A DNA stretch of 64,000 nt from the NCBI RefSeq assembly GCF_018881605.1, contig NZ_JACVPZ010000001.1, positions 248,001 through 312,000 of the forward strand. Reading direction: 5' to 3'. Origin of the DNA: Polynucleobacter sp. UB-Tiil-W10 (lineage in GTDB: Bacteria; Pseudomonadota; Gammaproteobacteria; Burkholderiales; Burkholderiaceae). This document shows, one piece after another, positions 38,702 to 47,042 of this stretch (positions are counted from its first letter, which is position 1; the number at the start of each line of letters is the position of its first letter). The position numbers and the translations under genes were made by a program. The notes below the pieces were generated by a model. That model worked only from the letters and a program-made list of their open reading frames with translations, searched no databases and had not been told where the DNA came from.

Positions 38702-40144
38702 TTATTTCTTTTTAAAGCCGCCGAGCAAAGCACCAACTGCAGGTTTAGCTGGTGTAATGCCAACTTTTTTCTCTTCTAACTTAGCATTATCTGAAGCCGC
38801 TACTGGCGGGGTACTTGGCTCGTAAGGCTTATAGAAGAATGGGTCCGACATCTTAGCTGGCGCACTACTAGAAGAGCGACTCGAGGTTGATCGACTTGGC
38901 GAAGGCGCACCCTCAGGCAAAGGTTTCACATCTAACTTACGCTTCATCAATTTTTCGATATCGTCGAGCAAGCGCTTCTCACTAGCATCGACCAATGCAA
39001 TCGCATCACCTTTGCTGCCGGCACGGCCAGTACGTCCAATGCGGTGAATAAAATCTTCCGCGTTATATGGCAGTTCGTGATTAATCACACAAGGCATATC
39101 CGGAATATCGAGACCACGTGCAGCAACATCAGTTGCTACCAACGCTTCAATGGCGCCAGACTTAAAGGCATCTAAAGTTAAAGTACGTTCACCCTGACTC
39201 TTGTCGCCATGAATCGCGCCGGCCTTGATACCATCACGCTCGAGTGCACGAGATAACTTTGCGCAGCCCAAACGGCTATTGGTGAAGATGATGCATTGAC
39301 GTGATAAACCTTGGCGTGTACGTGCTTCCAATACCTGAACAATCGCACGTTGCTTATCCGCAGAAGAAACCATGTGCACCACTTGTTTTACCGTGTCGGC
39401 CGCCGCATTTTGACGGGCTACCTCCACTGTTACCGGGGTACGCAAATAACTTTGTGCCAGCTTTTTGATTTCTGGTGAGAAGGTTGCAGAGAACAAAAGT
39501 GTTTGTCTTTGTGCAGGAATCAAATCAATGATGCGCTGTAAGTCGGGCAAGAAACCCATGTCAAGCATGCGATCGGCTTCATCCAAAACCAAAATCTCTA
39601 CCTGTGAGAGATTGGCGACTTTAGAGCCTATGTGATCCAGCAAGCGTCCTGGGGTAGCAATCAAAATCTCTACGCCATTACGCAAAATGGCAACTTGCTC
39701 TTTCATATCCACGCCACCATAAACGACGGCGGCGCGTAAATCCGTATGTTTTGAGTAACTGGCGGCATTCTCGGATACTTGCACTGCCAATTCGCGAGTT
39801 GGCGTCAGAACCAATGCACGAATTGGATGGCGCGCTGGTGAAGCACTACTGCTAGCGTGACGCAAAATCTTTTGAATAATCGGCAAAACAAAGGCAGCCG
39901 TCTTGCCGGTACCAGTTTGGGCTGCACCCATCAAGTCACTACCCGCTAATACGTGCGGTATTGATTGCGCTTGAATCGGAGTGGGAATGGTGTAACCCTG
40001 CTCAAGAACCGCTTTTTGTATTTTCGGGTCTAAACCAAAGTCAGCAAAAGTAATCGTTGCTGGCGGGGCATTACTAGCATCAGTAGGGGCAGCGGCATCG
40101 CTAACCCCTGTAGAAGAATTTATTTCAGTAGCAGTATTTATCAA
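38702..40144 (-). CDS. rhlE: DEAD-box ATP-dependent RNA helicase (RhlE-like)
   Basis: A 480-residue helicase with all core motifs: Q motif (FADFGLDPKIQKAVLEQGYT), AQTGTGKTAAFVLP, PTRELAVQV, VLDEADRMLDMGF, SAT, and HRIGRTGRAGSKGDA. The C-terminal tail from about 405 is low-complexity, rich in Ser, Pro and Lys, as in RhlE. It probably acts in ribosome assembly or RNA decay. The gene converges with gluQ and lies upstream in direction from nothing but its own promoter after glcG. Confidence 0.92.
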   Translation of the reverse strand: MINTATEINSSTGVSDAAAPTDASNAPPATITFADFGLDPKIQKAVLEQGYTIPTPIQAQSIPHVLAGSDLMGAAQTGTGKTAAFVLPIIQKILRHASSSASPARHPIRALVLTPTRELAVQVSENAASYSKHTDLRAAVVYGGVDMKEQVAILRNGVEILIATPGRLLDHIGSKVANLSQVEILVLDEADRMLDMGFLPDLQRIIDLIPAQRQTLLFSATFSPEIKKLAQSYLRTPVTVEVARQNAAADTVKQVVHMVSSADKQRAIVQVLEARTRQGLSRQCIIFTNSRLGCAKLSRALERDGIKAGAIHGDKSQGERTLTLDAFKSGAIEALVATDVAARGLDIPDMPCVINHELPYNAEDFIHRIGRTGRAGSKGDAIALVDASEKRLLDDIEKLMKRKLDVKPLPEGAPSPSRSTSSRSSSSAPAKMSDPFFYKPYEPSTPPVAASDNAKLEEKKVGITPAKPAVGALLGGFKKK

Positions 40145-40150
40145 GGTAAC

Positions 40151-40558
40151 TTACAGGATGGCCGCAATGCCGGCCTTAGCGGTTTCAGCATCCTCGGTCG
40201 ATTTAACGCCGGAAACGCCGACTGCGCCGATGGTAAACCCGTTTACCTCGATATTGACCCCACCCTCCAACATGCCCGAGATATGTGGGGCAGATAAGAA
40301 AGAAATGCGGCCGTTATTAATAATTTCTTCGTAAACACGACTCTCGCGCTTACCCATTGCAGCAGTGCGTGCTTTCTCTTGCGCAATGTATGCAGATACT
40401 GGAGCACAACCATCGCGGCGAGTTAAACCCAATACATGACCGCCATCATCACAAACAGCAATTGTCACTGCCCAGTTATTTTTAGCAGCATGCTTATCTG
40501 CCGCGTCCAAAATCTTTTGAACATCAGCTTGAGTTAAGTAAGGTTTAGTAGCCAACAT
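40151..40558 (-). CDS. GlcG/HbpS-family protein (DUF336)
   Basis: A 135-residue protein of the GlcG/HbpS fold. Visible features: KPYLTQADVQKILDAADKHA, VTIAVCDDGGHVLGLTRRDG, and the C-terminal NGFTIGAVGVSGVKSTEDAE. Members bind haem or cobalamin or have unknown roles; glcG is named for its place in the E. coli glycolate operon. Here too it is close to an FAD/Fe-S 2-hydroxyacid dehydrogenase and a class V aminotransferase. No signal peptide is present. Confidence 0.88.
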   Translation of the reverse strand: MLATKPYLTQADVQKILDAADKHAAKNNWAVTIAVCDDGGHVLGLTRRDGCAPVSAYIAQEKARTAAMGKRESRVYEEIINNGRISFLSAPHISGMLEGGVNIEVNGFTIGAVGVSGVKSTEDAETAKAGIAAIL

Positions 40559-40627
40559 GTTTAATCTTTCTGTCTCGAATATGGTGTATTTGTTTCATGC
40601 ACTTCTATATAAGTACTTGAATTATAA

Positions 40628-40669
40628 GGGGTGTAGCTCGATTCCTTATACAGAATCAGGCTCCACCCC
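40628..40669 (-). repeat. Strong hairpin with tRNA-like ends between aminotransferase and glcG-like gene
   Basis: GGGGTG (40628-40633) pairs with CACCCC (40664-40669), then AGC with GCT, then GATTC (40640-40644) with GAATC (40653-40657), leaving an 8-nt loop. There is no T-run on either side. The ends look like a tRNA: AGGGGTGTAGCTC on the left and CTCCACCCCGCT on the right. A minus-strand TATAAT lies at 40626-40621, just past it. It may be an internally deleted tRNA or a regulatory hairpin. Confidence 0.45.
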
Positions 40670-40691
40670 GCTCTCGCGCTGTAAGTCCTTC

Positions 40692-41876
40692 TTATTTAAG
40701 GAACTCTTGGGCTGCAACAACTCCGCTGGCCTTGGGTTTGTAGCCCATAGAGCCCAGACTCATCTCTACCCCGCTTAAGGCAGCCATCAAGCTCAGCTCA
40801 TTACAGTCACCCAAATGACCGATGCGAAATGCCTTGCCTTTGATCTTGCCTAAACCCGTTCCCAAGGAAAGATTGAATTTCTCTAAAGCATGTTTACGTA
40901 ATACATCCGCATCCATACCTTCTGGAGTAGCTATACAAGTCAGCACTGGTGAATAGCAGCCTTCATCTTGACACTGAATCTCTAGACCCCATGCATTCAC
41001 CGCTTCTCGACAAGCGGCAGCTAAACGTTGGTGACGCGCAAAAATCGTATCCAGTCCTTCGGCCATCATCATGTCCATGGCTTCATGCAAACCGTACATC
41101 AAATTGGTGCTTGGCGTTGTTGGCCAGTAACCATTTTTATTCGACTCAAGAATCTCATCCCAAGCCCAATACGATTTATGTATTTTGTTTTTTTGACTGA
41201 CTTCAATTGCGCGTGGTGACAAAGCATTAAAGCCAATACCTGGCGGCAACATCAACCCTTTTTGCGATCCAGAGATGGTGACATCGGCACCCCACTTGTC
41301 ATGCTCATAATCAGCCGAACCCAAGCCAGATACGCTATCCACGAGCAATAGGGCTGGATGCTTTAGAGAATCAATCGCTTTGCGAACGGCAGCAATATTC
41401 GATGTCACACCTGTTGAAGTTTCGTTATGCACTACGCAAACTGCTTTAATTTCGTGTTGCGTATCTTTACACAAACGCTCTTCAATCACCGAGGCATCTA
41501 CACCCCAACGCCAAGAATCTTGTCCCGCTTTACCGACTACCTCAACATCTAAACCAAGACGCTTACCAAGCGCACGCCACAAGTTAGCGAACTGTCCAGT
41601 TTCATAAAACAAAACTTTGTCACCAGGATTCAGAACGTTAACCAATGCACCTTCCCAAGCACCCGTTCCAGATGCGGAATAAATAATGACCGGCTGCTCA
41701 GTTTTAAAAATCTTTTTAATGCCATCTAATACCTTCAGACCAAATGCGCCAAACTCCGGGCCACGATGGTCAATGGTTTGATAGCTAATCGCGCGCAATA
41801 CGCGTGGAGGCACAGGACTTGGGCCAGGAATATGTAAAAAATGGCGTCCTGATGCGTGGTTATCAAGTTTCAACAT
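40692..41876 (-). CDS. Class V aminotransferase, alanine/serine-glyoxylate type
   Basis: A PLP enzyme of the AGXT/serine-glyoxylate aminotransferase group, which converts glyoxylate to glycine using alanine or serine. From the ATG at 41876 it has 394 residues. Features: HFLHIPGPSPVPPRVLRA at the start, SASGTGAWEGALVN near 65, VHNETSTGVTS near 145, and the PLP lysine in ISGSQKGLMLPPG near 195. A GTG at 41888 could add four residues. It is divergent from a GntR regulator and a 2-hydroxyacid dehydrogenase, with shared operator-like palindromes between. Confidence 0.88.
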   Translation of the reverse strand: MLKLDNHASGRHFLHIPGPSPVPPRVLRAISYQTIDHRGPEFGAFGLKVLDGIKKIFKTEQPVIIYSASGTGAWEGALVNVLNPGDKVLFYETGQFANLWRALGKRLGLDVEVVGKAGQDSWRWGVDASVIEERLCKDTQHEIKAVCVVHNETSTGVTSNIAAVRKAIDSLKHPALLLVDSVSGLGSADYEHDKWGADVTISGSQKGLMLPPGIGFNALSPRAIEVSQKNKIHKSYWAWDEILESNKNGYWPTTPSTNLMYGLHEAMDMMMAEGLDTIFARHQRLAAACREAVNAWGLEIQCQDEGCYSPVLTCIATPEGMDADVLRKHALEKFNLSLGTGLGKIKGKAFRIGHLGDCNELSLMAALSGVEMSLGSMGYKPKASGVVAAQEFLK

Positions 41877-41963
41877 GCTTTGTCTCACTTATTGTGGTTT
41901 TATAGATCGTTAGTAGGTGTTTATTTCTGCTGCTAGTGTATGACAATTTTTAGGAAATTGCCA

Positions 41964-42070
41964 TTTTGTATACAATTTATTTTCAATGAAGCTCAAAATA
42001 AAGCCTAATTTAAGCCTTTAAAGGCTATATTTATGCCTGAAGATCGTTTATTCTTACTTTTGTATACAAA
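41964..42070. promoter_or_regulatory. Twin TTGTATACAA operator palindromes in a divergent promoter region
   Basis: The perfect palindrome TTGTATACAA occurs at 41966-41975 and again, extended to TTTGTATACAAA, at 42059-42070. Their centres are 94 bp apart, about nine helical turns. They lie between the aminotransferase start (41876) and the GntR start (42104). Short palindromes of this type are usual sites for FCD-class GntR proteins, so the regulator encoded alongside is the likely binder. Symmetry is seen; binding is inferred. Confidence 0.7.
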
Positions 42071-42103
42071 TTAACAGTTACTAGCTTAATCAGGAATGAA
42101 TGC

Positions 42104-42790
42104 ATGTCAGTGATAGAACAGCCGAATTCACAAAATTTGCATGAAGCGACTTTCGAGAAGCTCAGATCACTTTTGGTCGAAGGCAAGATTGCCCCTGGTA
42201 GCAAACTCAATGAACGTGAATTAGCCGAGAGCCTCAACGTCTCTCGTACCCCTATTCGGGAGGCGATTCGTCGCCTGGCTGCTGAAGGCTTGGTTGAGCT
42301 TATCGCCAATCGTGGTGCGATCGCCGTACAACTTAGTCTTGAGGATGTACTGAATACATTTGATGTCATTGCAGACCTCGAGGGCTTCTCTGGGGAATTA
42401 GCAGCCAAAAATATTAGCGATGCCACCCTCTCTGAATTAGAGGCACTCCAATACGAGATGATGGCCTCATACGCGCGTCGTGATTTGTCGAGCTACTACA
42501 AACTCAATTTACGCATTCATCATCTAATCAATCAGGCGGCAAACAATTCTGTTTTATCTAAGCTCTTCACTCAAGTGAATGCGCGTATTGAAGCATTACG
42601 CTTTCGCTCCAATCAAGATGGTGTTAAATGGGAGAAGGCTGTAGAAGAACATCAAGAGATGCTCGATGCCTTAAAAGCGCGTGATAGCGTTCGTATGCGA
42701 AGAATCATGATTCAGCATGTCAGAAATAAACGTGATGTGGTTGCACATTTACTCAAATCAGAATCCACCCTTGAAACTACCAAATCATGA
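42104..42790 (+). CDS. GntR-family regulator (FadR/FCD subfamily)
   Basis: A 228-residue regulator. The winged helix-turn-helix covers about 10-75 (LNERELAESLNVSRTPIREA, then IRRLAAEGLVEL). The C-terminal all-helical FCD domain has the metal-ligand pattern with D, H and H residues (LNLRIHHLINQAANN; VEEHQEMLDALKARD), so it probably senses a small carboxylate. Its stop overlaps the next gene by four bases. Two copies of a perfect palindrome upstream suggest self-control and control of the divergent aminotransferase. Confidence 0.9.
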   Translation: MSVIEQPNSQNLHEATFEKLRSLLVEGKIAPGSKLNERELAESLNVSRTPIREAIRRLAAEGLVELIANRGAIAVQLSLEDVLNTFDVIADLEGFSGELAAKNISDATLSELEALQYEMMASYARRDLSSYYKLNLRIHHLINQAANNSVLSKLFTQVNARIEALRFRSNQDGVKWEKAVEEHQEMLDALKARDSVRMRRIMIQHVRNKRDVVAHLLKSESTLETTKS

Positions 42791-45700
42791 ATAAGCCCTT
42801 AGATCTTAAAGAACTCATGATTGATAAAGGTGCACTAGCCAAACGCTTATGCCAAGAAACTGCTGGTGAAGTTATGACCGATAGTGCGAGTCGTGGACGC
42901 TATGCAACCGATGCCTCTATCTATCAAGCGATGCCTGTTGCCGTCTTTGTGCCGAAAACTGCGCAAGATATTGCGAGTGCTATTCAGATTGCAGCAGAGA
43001 TGGGTGTACCTGTTCTACCGCGTGGAGGCGGCACCAGTCAATGCGGTCAAACAACGGGCGCCGCACTGGTAATCGACAATACAAAATACTTTAGAAATGT
43101 TTTAGATCTCAATCTGGGTAAAGGCTATGTAGAGGTTGAGCCCGGCATAGTGCTCGATCACCTTAATGGTTCACTGAAACAACATGGTCTTTGGTATCCG
43201 GTCGATGTTTCTACCGCTGGACAAGCAACGATTGGCGGCATGGCAGGCAACAACTCCTGTGGAAGCCGCTCGATTGCTTACGGCAATATGGTGCACAACG
43301 TTTTAGGAATTGATGCGTGGCTAGCCAATGGGCAAGTGGCGCAGTTTGGCAACTATGCCAATAGCACCGGTGTTGCCAAACAGTTGGGGGACTTTGTCAA
43401 AAACTTAGCCACCACCCTCCAACCAGAAATTGAAGCCCGCTTTCCGAAGGTACTTAGAAGAGTTGCTGGTTACAACCTGGATATCTTTCATCCACAGAGT
43501 GAGCTGCCCTACACCCAAGATGGCAGCGTGAATTTAGCGCACCTCTTGGTTGGTAGCGAAGGCACTCTTGGCTACTTCAAATCACTCAAGCTCAAACTTG
43601 CCCCATTACCGCAGCACAAGGTATTAGGCATTGTGAACTTCGCTAGCTTCTATAAGGCGATGGATAGCGCACAACACATTGTGAAGCTCGGCCCTACCGC
43701 TGTTGAGTTGGTCGATCGCACCATGATTGATTTAGCGCGCAGCAACCCTAGCTTTAAGAAGACTATTGAAACGGCCTTAATTGACCACACAGCACAAACT
43801 CCAGAAGCGATTTTGTTAGTAGAGTTTTCGGGTGAAGCGCACGCACCATTGCTCGAGAAGCTCAAAGCACTCCAAGAACTCATGAGTGATTTAGGTTTAC
43901 CAGGATCAGTAGTACCGATGCCTGACGCATCTTTGCAAAAAAATTTGTGGGAAGTGCGTAAAGCAGGCCTGAACATCATGATGAGCTTAAAAGGGGATGG
44001 TAAGCCAGTAAGCTTTATTGAAGACTGCGCCGTTCCTTTGGAAAGTCTGGCGGATTACACCCAAGCACTGACTGATGTATTTTCTAAGTATGGTTCTCGC
44101 GGTACTTGGTATGCCCATGCCTCAGTAGGCACATTACATGTACGTCCTATTTTGGATATGCGTAGAGATGGCGCCCAAAAGATGCGTGCCGTTGCCGAAG
44201 AGGCTTCTGCCTTAGTACGAAAATATAAAGGCGCATACAGCGGAGAACATGGTGATGGCCTCTGTCGTGGCGAGTGGATCTCTTGGCAGTTTGGTCCCAA
44301 GATCACTGAAGCTCTCGCAGAAATCAAACACGCTTTTGATCCCAAGGGATTATTTAATCCCGGCAAGATTATTGATCCACCGAAGATGGATGATTCAAGC
44401 AACTTTAGATTTCCACCAAGCTATAAAGTAATTCCCTTGCAACCTGCATTAGATTGGTCTGCCTGGAATGTACAAAACGATCCCGTTACTGAGCAAACTA
44501 CTGCACCCGGTACCGGTGGCGACCCAGCCATGGGTTTGGCTAAGGCTGTTGAGATGTGCAATAACAATGGTCATTGTCGAAAGTTTGATGCAGAAGTAAT
44601 GTGTCCTAGCTATCGCGTTACGCGTGATGAAAAACATCTCACTCGCGGTAGAGCCAATACGCTGCGTCTTGCGCTTTCGAATCAACTGGATCTCAAGAGT
44701 GGCTCCTCAGCAAAGGCATCTCCTTTAGCAAGCGATGCAGTGAAAGAGGTGATGGAATTGTGCGTCAGTTGCAAAGCATGTCGCCGCGAGTGCCCTACTG
44801 GCGTTGATATGGCAAAGATGAAGATTGAGTTTTTATCCGCCTACAAGAAGCGCGTTGGCCATTCTTTAAGGGATTTGGCGGTGGCGCACTTACCGAAATA
44901 CGCACCCGTTATTAGCGACATTCCATTGCTGCCAGCATTACTAAATTTGCGCAACCAGATTAAGCCAATTGCAACGCTCCAAGAGTGGATCATGGGCATT
45001 TCTGCGCAAAGAAGTCTGCCAATCTGGAAGAGCAAAACTTTCTGGAACCAAAAAGAGTCAAATGCTGATCAATACACACCAGATCAATTGGCAAATAATG
45101 CCGATGGCAAAGGCGTTGTTTTATTGGCCGACACCTTTAATGCTTATTTTGAAGATGAGAATCTCCAAGCAGCATTGAAAGTACTTAAAGCTGCTGGCTA
45201 TCGTGTTCATATCCCTCATAAGAGTCAAAGTAAGAGCCAAGACCAAACGGCAAAACAAATAACCTCTGAAAGTACTTGCTCAAAAGAGTTTTGCTGCGGC
45301 AGAACATACCTTGCCGCAGGCATGGTTGATAAAGCGAAAGCAACTCTTGGTGAATTAGTGAACTACCTCGCACCCTACGCCGAAAAGAATATCCCCATCA
45401 TTGGTTTAGAGCCCTCTTGCCTCTTTACCTTGAAGGATGAGGCTTTGGTAATGGGCTTTGGTGAAAGTGCTGTTACGGTTTCAAAGCAGGCCCAACTCCT
45501 GGAAGAGTTCTTAGCAAGTGAAGTGAAAGCTGGCAAGCTTCAACTCCAACTAAAGGCAGCTAATAAATCTGTGCTTTTTCATGGTCACTGCCATCAGAAG
45601 TCTTTTGCCGCTGTTACTCCTGCAATGGAGTTACTCAAACTCATTCCCAATGCAGAGCCTAAGTTGATTGAGTCTTCTTGCTGCGGTATGGCGGGTAGCT

Positions 45701-45885
45701 TTGGCTATGAGGCAGAACATATTGAAATATCCAAGCAAATGGCTGAAGCCAGTCTTTTGCCAAGTATTCGGAAGTCACCGGATAGCTGGGTGGTTGCTGA
45801 TGGCACGAGTTGTCGTCATCAGATTGCTGATGGCACTCAAAGAGAGGCTGTACATATCGCCAGAATCTTGGCGGCACATCTTTGA
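42787..45885 (+). CDS. Fused FAD-linked oxidase and Fe-S protein, D-2-hydroxyacid dehydrogenase type
   Basis: A 1032-residue fusion resembling E. coli YdiJ and a joined GlcD-GlcF. Residues about 30-260 form the PCMH-type FAD domain (LPRGGGTSQCGQTTGAALVI, GQATIGGMAGNNSCGSRSIA). The FAD-oxidase C domain follows to about 540, with LHVRPILDMRR and GEHGDGLCRGEW. Two cysteine clusters for Fe-S are near 595-660 (CNNNGHCRKFDAEVMCPSY and CVSCKACRRECPTGVDMAKM). Two CCG domains end the protein (CSKEFCCGRTYLA; HGHCHQKSF with SSCCGMAGSFGYE). The substrate is probably a D-2-hydroxy acid such as glycolate, D-lactate or 2-hydroxyglutarate. It is coupled to the GntR gene. Confidence 0.88.
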   Translation: MNKPLDLKELMIDKGALAKRLCQETAGEVMTDSASRGRYATDASIYQAMPVAVFVPKTAQDIASAIQIAAEMGVPVLPRGGGTSQCGQTTGAALVIDNTKYFRNVLDLNLGKGYVEVEPGIVLDHLNGSLKQHGLWYPVDVSTAGQATIGGMAGNNSCGSRSIAYGNMVHNVLGIDAWLANGQVAQFGNYANSTGVAKQLGDFVKNLATTLQPEIEARFPKVLRRVAGYNLDIFHPQSELPYTQDGSVNLAHLLVGSEGTLGYFKSLKLKLAPLPQHKVLGIVNFASFYKAMDSAQHIVKLGPTAVELVDRTMIDLARSNPSFKKTIETALIDHTAQTPEAILLVEFSGEAHAPLLEKLKALQELMSDLGLPGSVVPMPDASLQKNLWEVRKAGLNIMMSLKGDGKPVSFIEDCAVPLESLADYTQALTDVFSKYGSRGTWYAHASVGTLHVRPILDMRRDGAQKMRAVAEEASALVRKYKGAYSGEHGDGLCRGEWISWQFGPKITEALAEIKHAFDPKGLFNPGKIIDPPKMDDSSNFRFPPSYKVIPLQPALDWSAWNVQNDPVTEQTTAPGTGGDPAMGLAKAVEMCNNNGHCRKFDAEVMCPSYRVTRDEKHLTRGRANTLRLALSNQLDLKSGSSAKASPLASDAVKEVMELCVSCKACRRECPTGVDMAKMKIEFLSAYKKRVGHSLRDLAVAHLPKYAPVISDIPLLPALLNLRNQIKPIATLQEWIMGISAQRSLPIWKSKTFWNQKESNADQYTPDQLANNADGKGVVLLADTFNAYFEDENLQAALKVLKAAGYRVHIPHKSQSKSQDQTAKQITSESTCSKEFCCGRTYLAAGMVDKAKATLGELVNYLAPYAEKNIPIIGLEPSCLFTLKDEALVMGFGESAVTVSKQAQLLEEFLASEVKAGKLQLQLKAANKSVLFHGHCHQKSFAAVTPAMELLKLIPNAEPKLIESSCCGMAGSFGYEAEHIEISKQMAEASLLPSIRKSPDSWVVADGTSCRHQIADGTQREAVHIARILAAHL

Positions 45886-45897
45886 AGAATTAACGTA

Positions 45898-46257
45898 TCA
45901 ACGAATAATGCCGTAACTCACCATCAGCAAAGTTCCTGTCAGCAATGCAGGAACCAATCGCTTGGTGGGTTTAGAGATCATCACTCCGATAGCCAAAGCG
46001 CAAATCAGAATGCGTATCCACAAAGGAACCGTTGCCATTAAGCCTAATGGCATCACGATCAAACGTATGGTTAAAGAAGCGACCATCGCATAGGTCACCG
46101 CCGCTAACCAACGGAAGATTTCACTATCTTGGTTAATACTTTGCGACAGGAATACCCCAATTGCGCGGCAGAAGTAAGTACCTAGACAGGCACCTACCAA
46201 AGCAATCCACAACCCCCAGCCCGAAAGCGCGCTAGCCATAGTATCCATTGCACTCAT
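45898..46257 (-). CDS. azlD: AzlD-type branched-chain amino acid exporter subunit
   Basis: A 119-residue membrane protein with about four helices, family features being WGLWIALVGACLGTYFCRAI and a hydrophobic C-terminal half. It is the small partner of AzlC; the pair exports branched-chain amino acids or analogues. The start overlaps the azlC stop by four bases. It converges with the dehydrogenase gene across 12 bp. Confidence 0.85.
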   Translation of the reverse strand: MSAMDTMASALSGWGLWIALVGACLGTYFCRAIGVFLSQSINQDSEIFRWLAAVTYAMVASLTIRLIVMPLGLMATVPLWIRILICALAIGVMISKPTKRLVPALLTGTLLMVSYGIIR

Positions 46258-47039
46258 CCGACAAGTCCCGCTTTTTTGCGCAGGAACTGGCGATCAATGA
46301 AGTAAGCCAAGGTGCCCGCAACCAATCCTGAGGTTAGCAAGCTAGTGTCGCGATCAATCAAAAAGAAGATGGGGCCAAAGATGCAGCCCAAGAAAATCGC
46401 AATGCGGTTAATCCAAGGCTTGACCTCGGTAAAGGTGAGCAAGAAAAACAGGGGGTTAATGAACACCAAACCAAGGGTTACAGGGGCAGGCACCAGGCCC
46501 GCTAAGAAGTAACCCAAAATGGTTCCTGGGATGGAAATCAACCAACATAGCAATCCCAAGCCAACAAAATAACTTAGACGATGCTTAACCTCAATCGCAT
46601 GAAACTCGCGCATTGAGATAGCCCATGCAGTCATTGCCAGCAAATGGACAGAAGCATACAAACTGCGATTGCGATCTTTGTGATGAAACTGCGGAAAGAG
46701 CGTCACTGTCATCGTAATGAAACGAGTGGAGGTGAGCGTGACCGCCAGAGCGATTGCTAAGGCTGATGAGCCTGTAATTGCCATCTCGAGCAAGACCACT
46801 TGCCCCGGTAATGCGAACATGAAGAAGGAGGTAAAGGTAGTGAACCAAACATCAAATCCATTGGTTTTGCCCATTGCTCCAAAGCCCACCATGCCAGCAA
46901 AGAGCACCATGGCTGGTGCGCCAGCAGCATCACGAATACCGGACCAAAAAGCATCACTTGGATGTTTAAAGCGTTGTGCCGCAGCCTCCTCTAAAGCGAT
47001 TTCGCTAGGATCAATGTAGGGTTGGTCTGCAGATGACAT
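46254..47039 (-). CDS. azlC: AzlC-type branched-chain amino acid exporter, large subunit
   Basis: A 261-residue polytopic protein of the AzlC/YgaZ family. It has FWSGIRDAAGAPAMVLFAG and VVLLEMAITGSSALAIALAV with LTSTRFITMTVTLFPQF, typical of the family. azlD follows with a four-base overlap. The substrate is inferred from family only. Confidence 0.88.
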   Translation of the reverse strand: MSSADQPYIDPSEIALEEAAAQRFKHPSDAFWSGIRDAAGAPAMVLFAGMVGFGAMGKTNGFDVWFTTFTSFFMFALPGQVVLLEMAITGSSALAIALAVTLTSTRFITMTVTLFPQFHHKDRNRSLYASVHLLAMTAWAISMREFHAIEVKHRLSYFVGLGLLCWLISIPGTILGYFLAGLVPAPVTLGLVFINPLFFLLTFTEVKPWINRIAIFLGCIFGPIFFLIDRDTSLLTSGLVAGTLAYFIDRQFLRKKAGLVG

Positions 47040-47042
47040 GGC

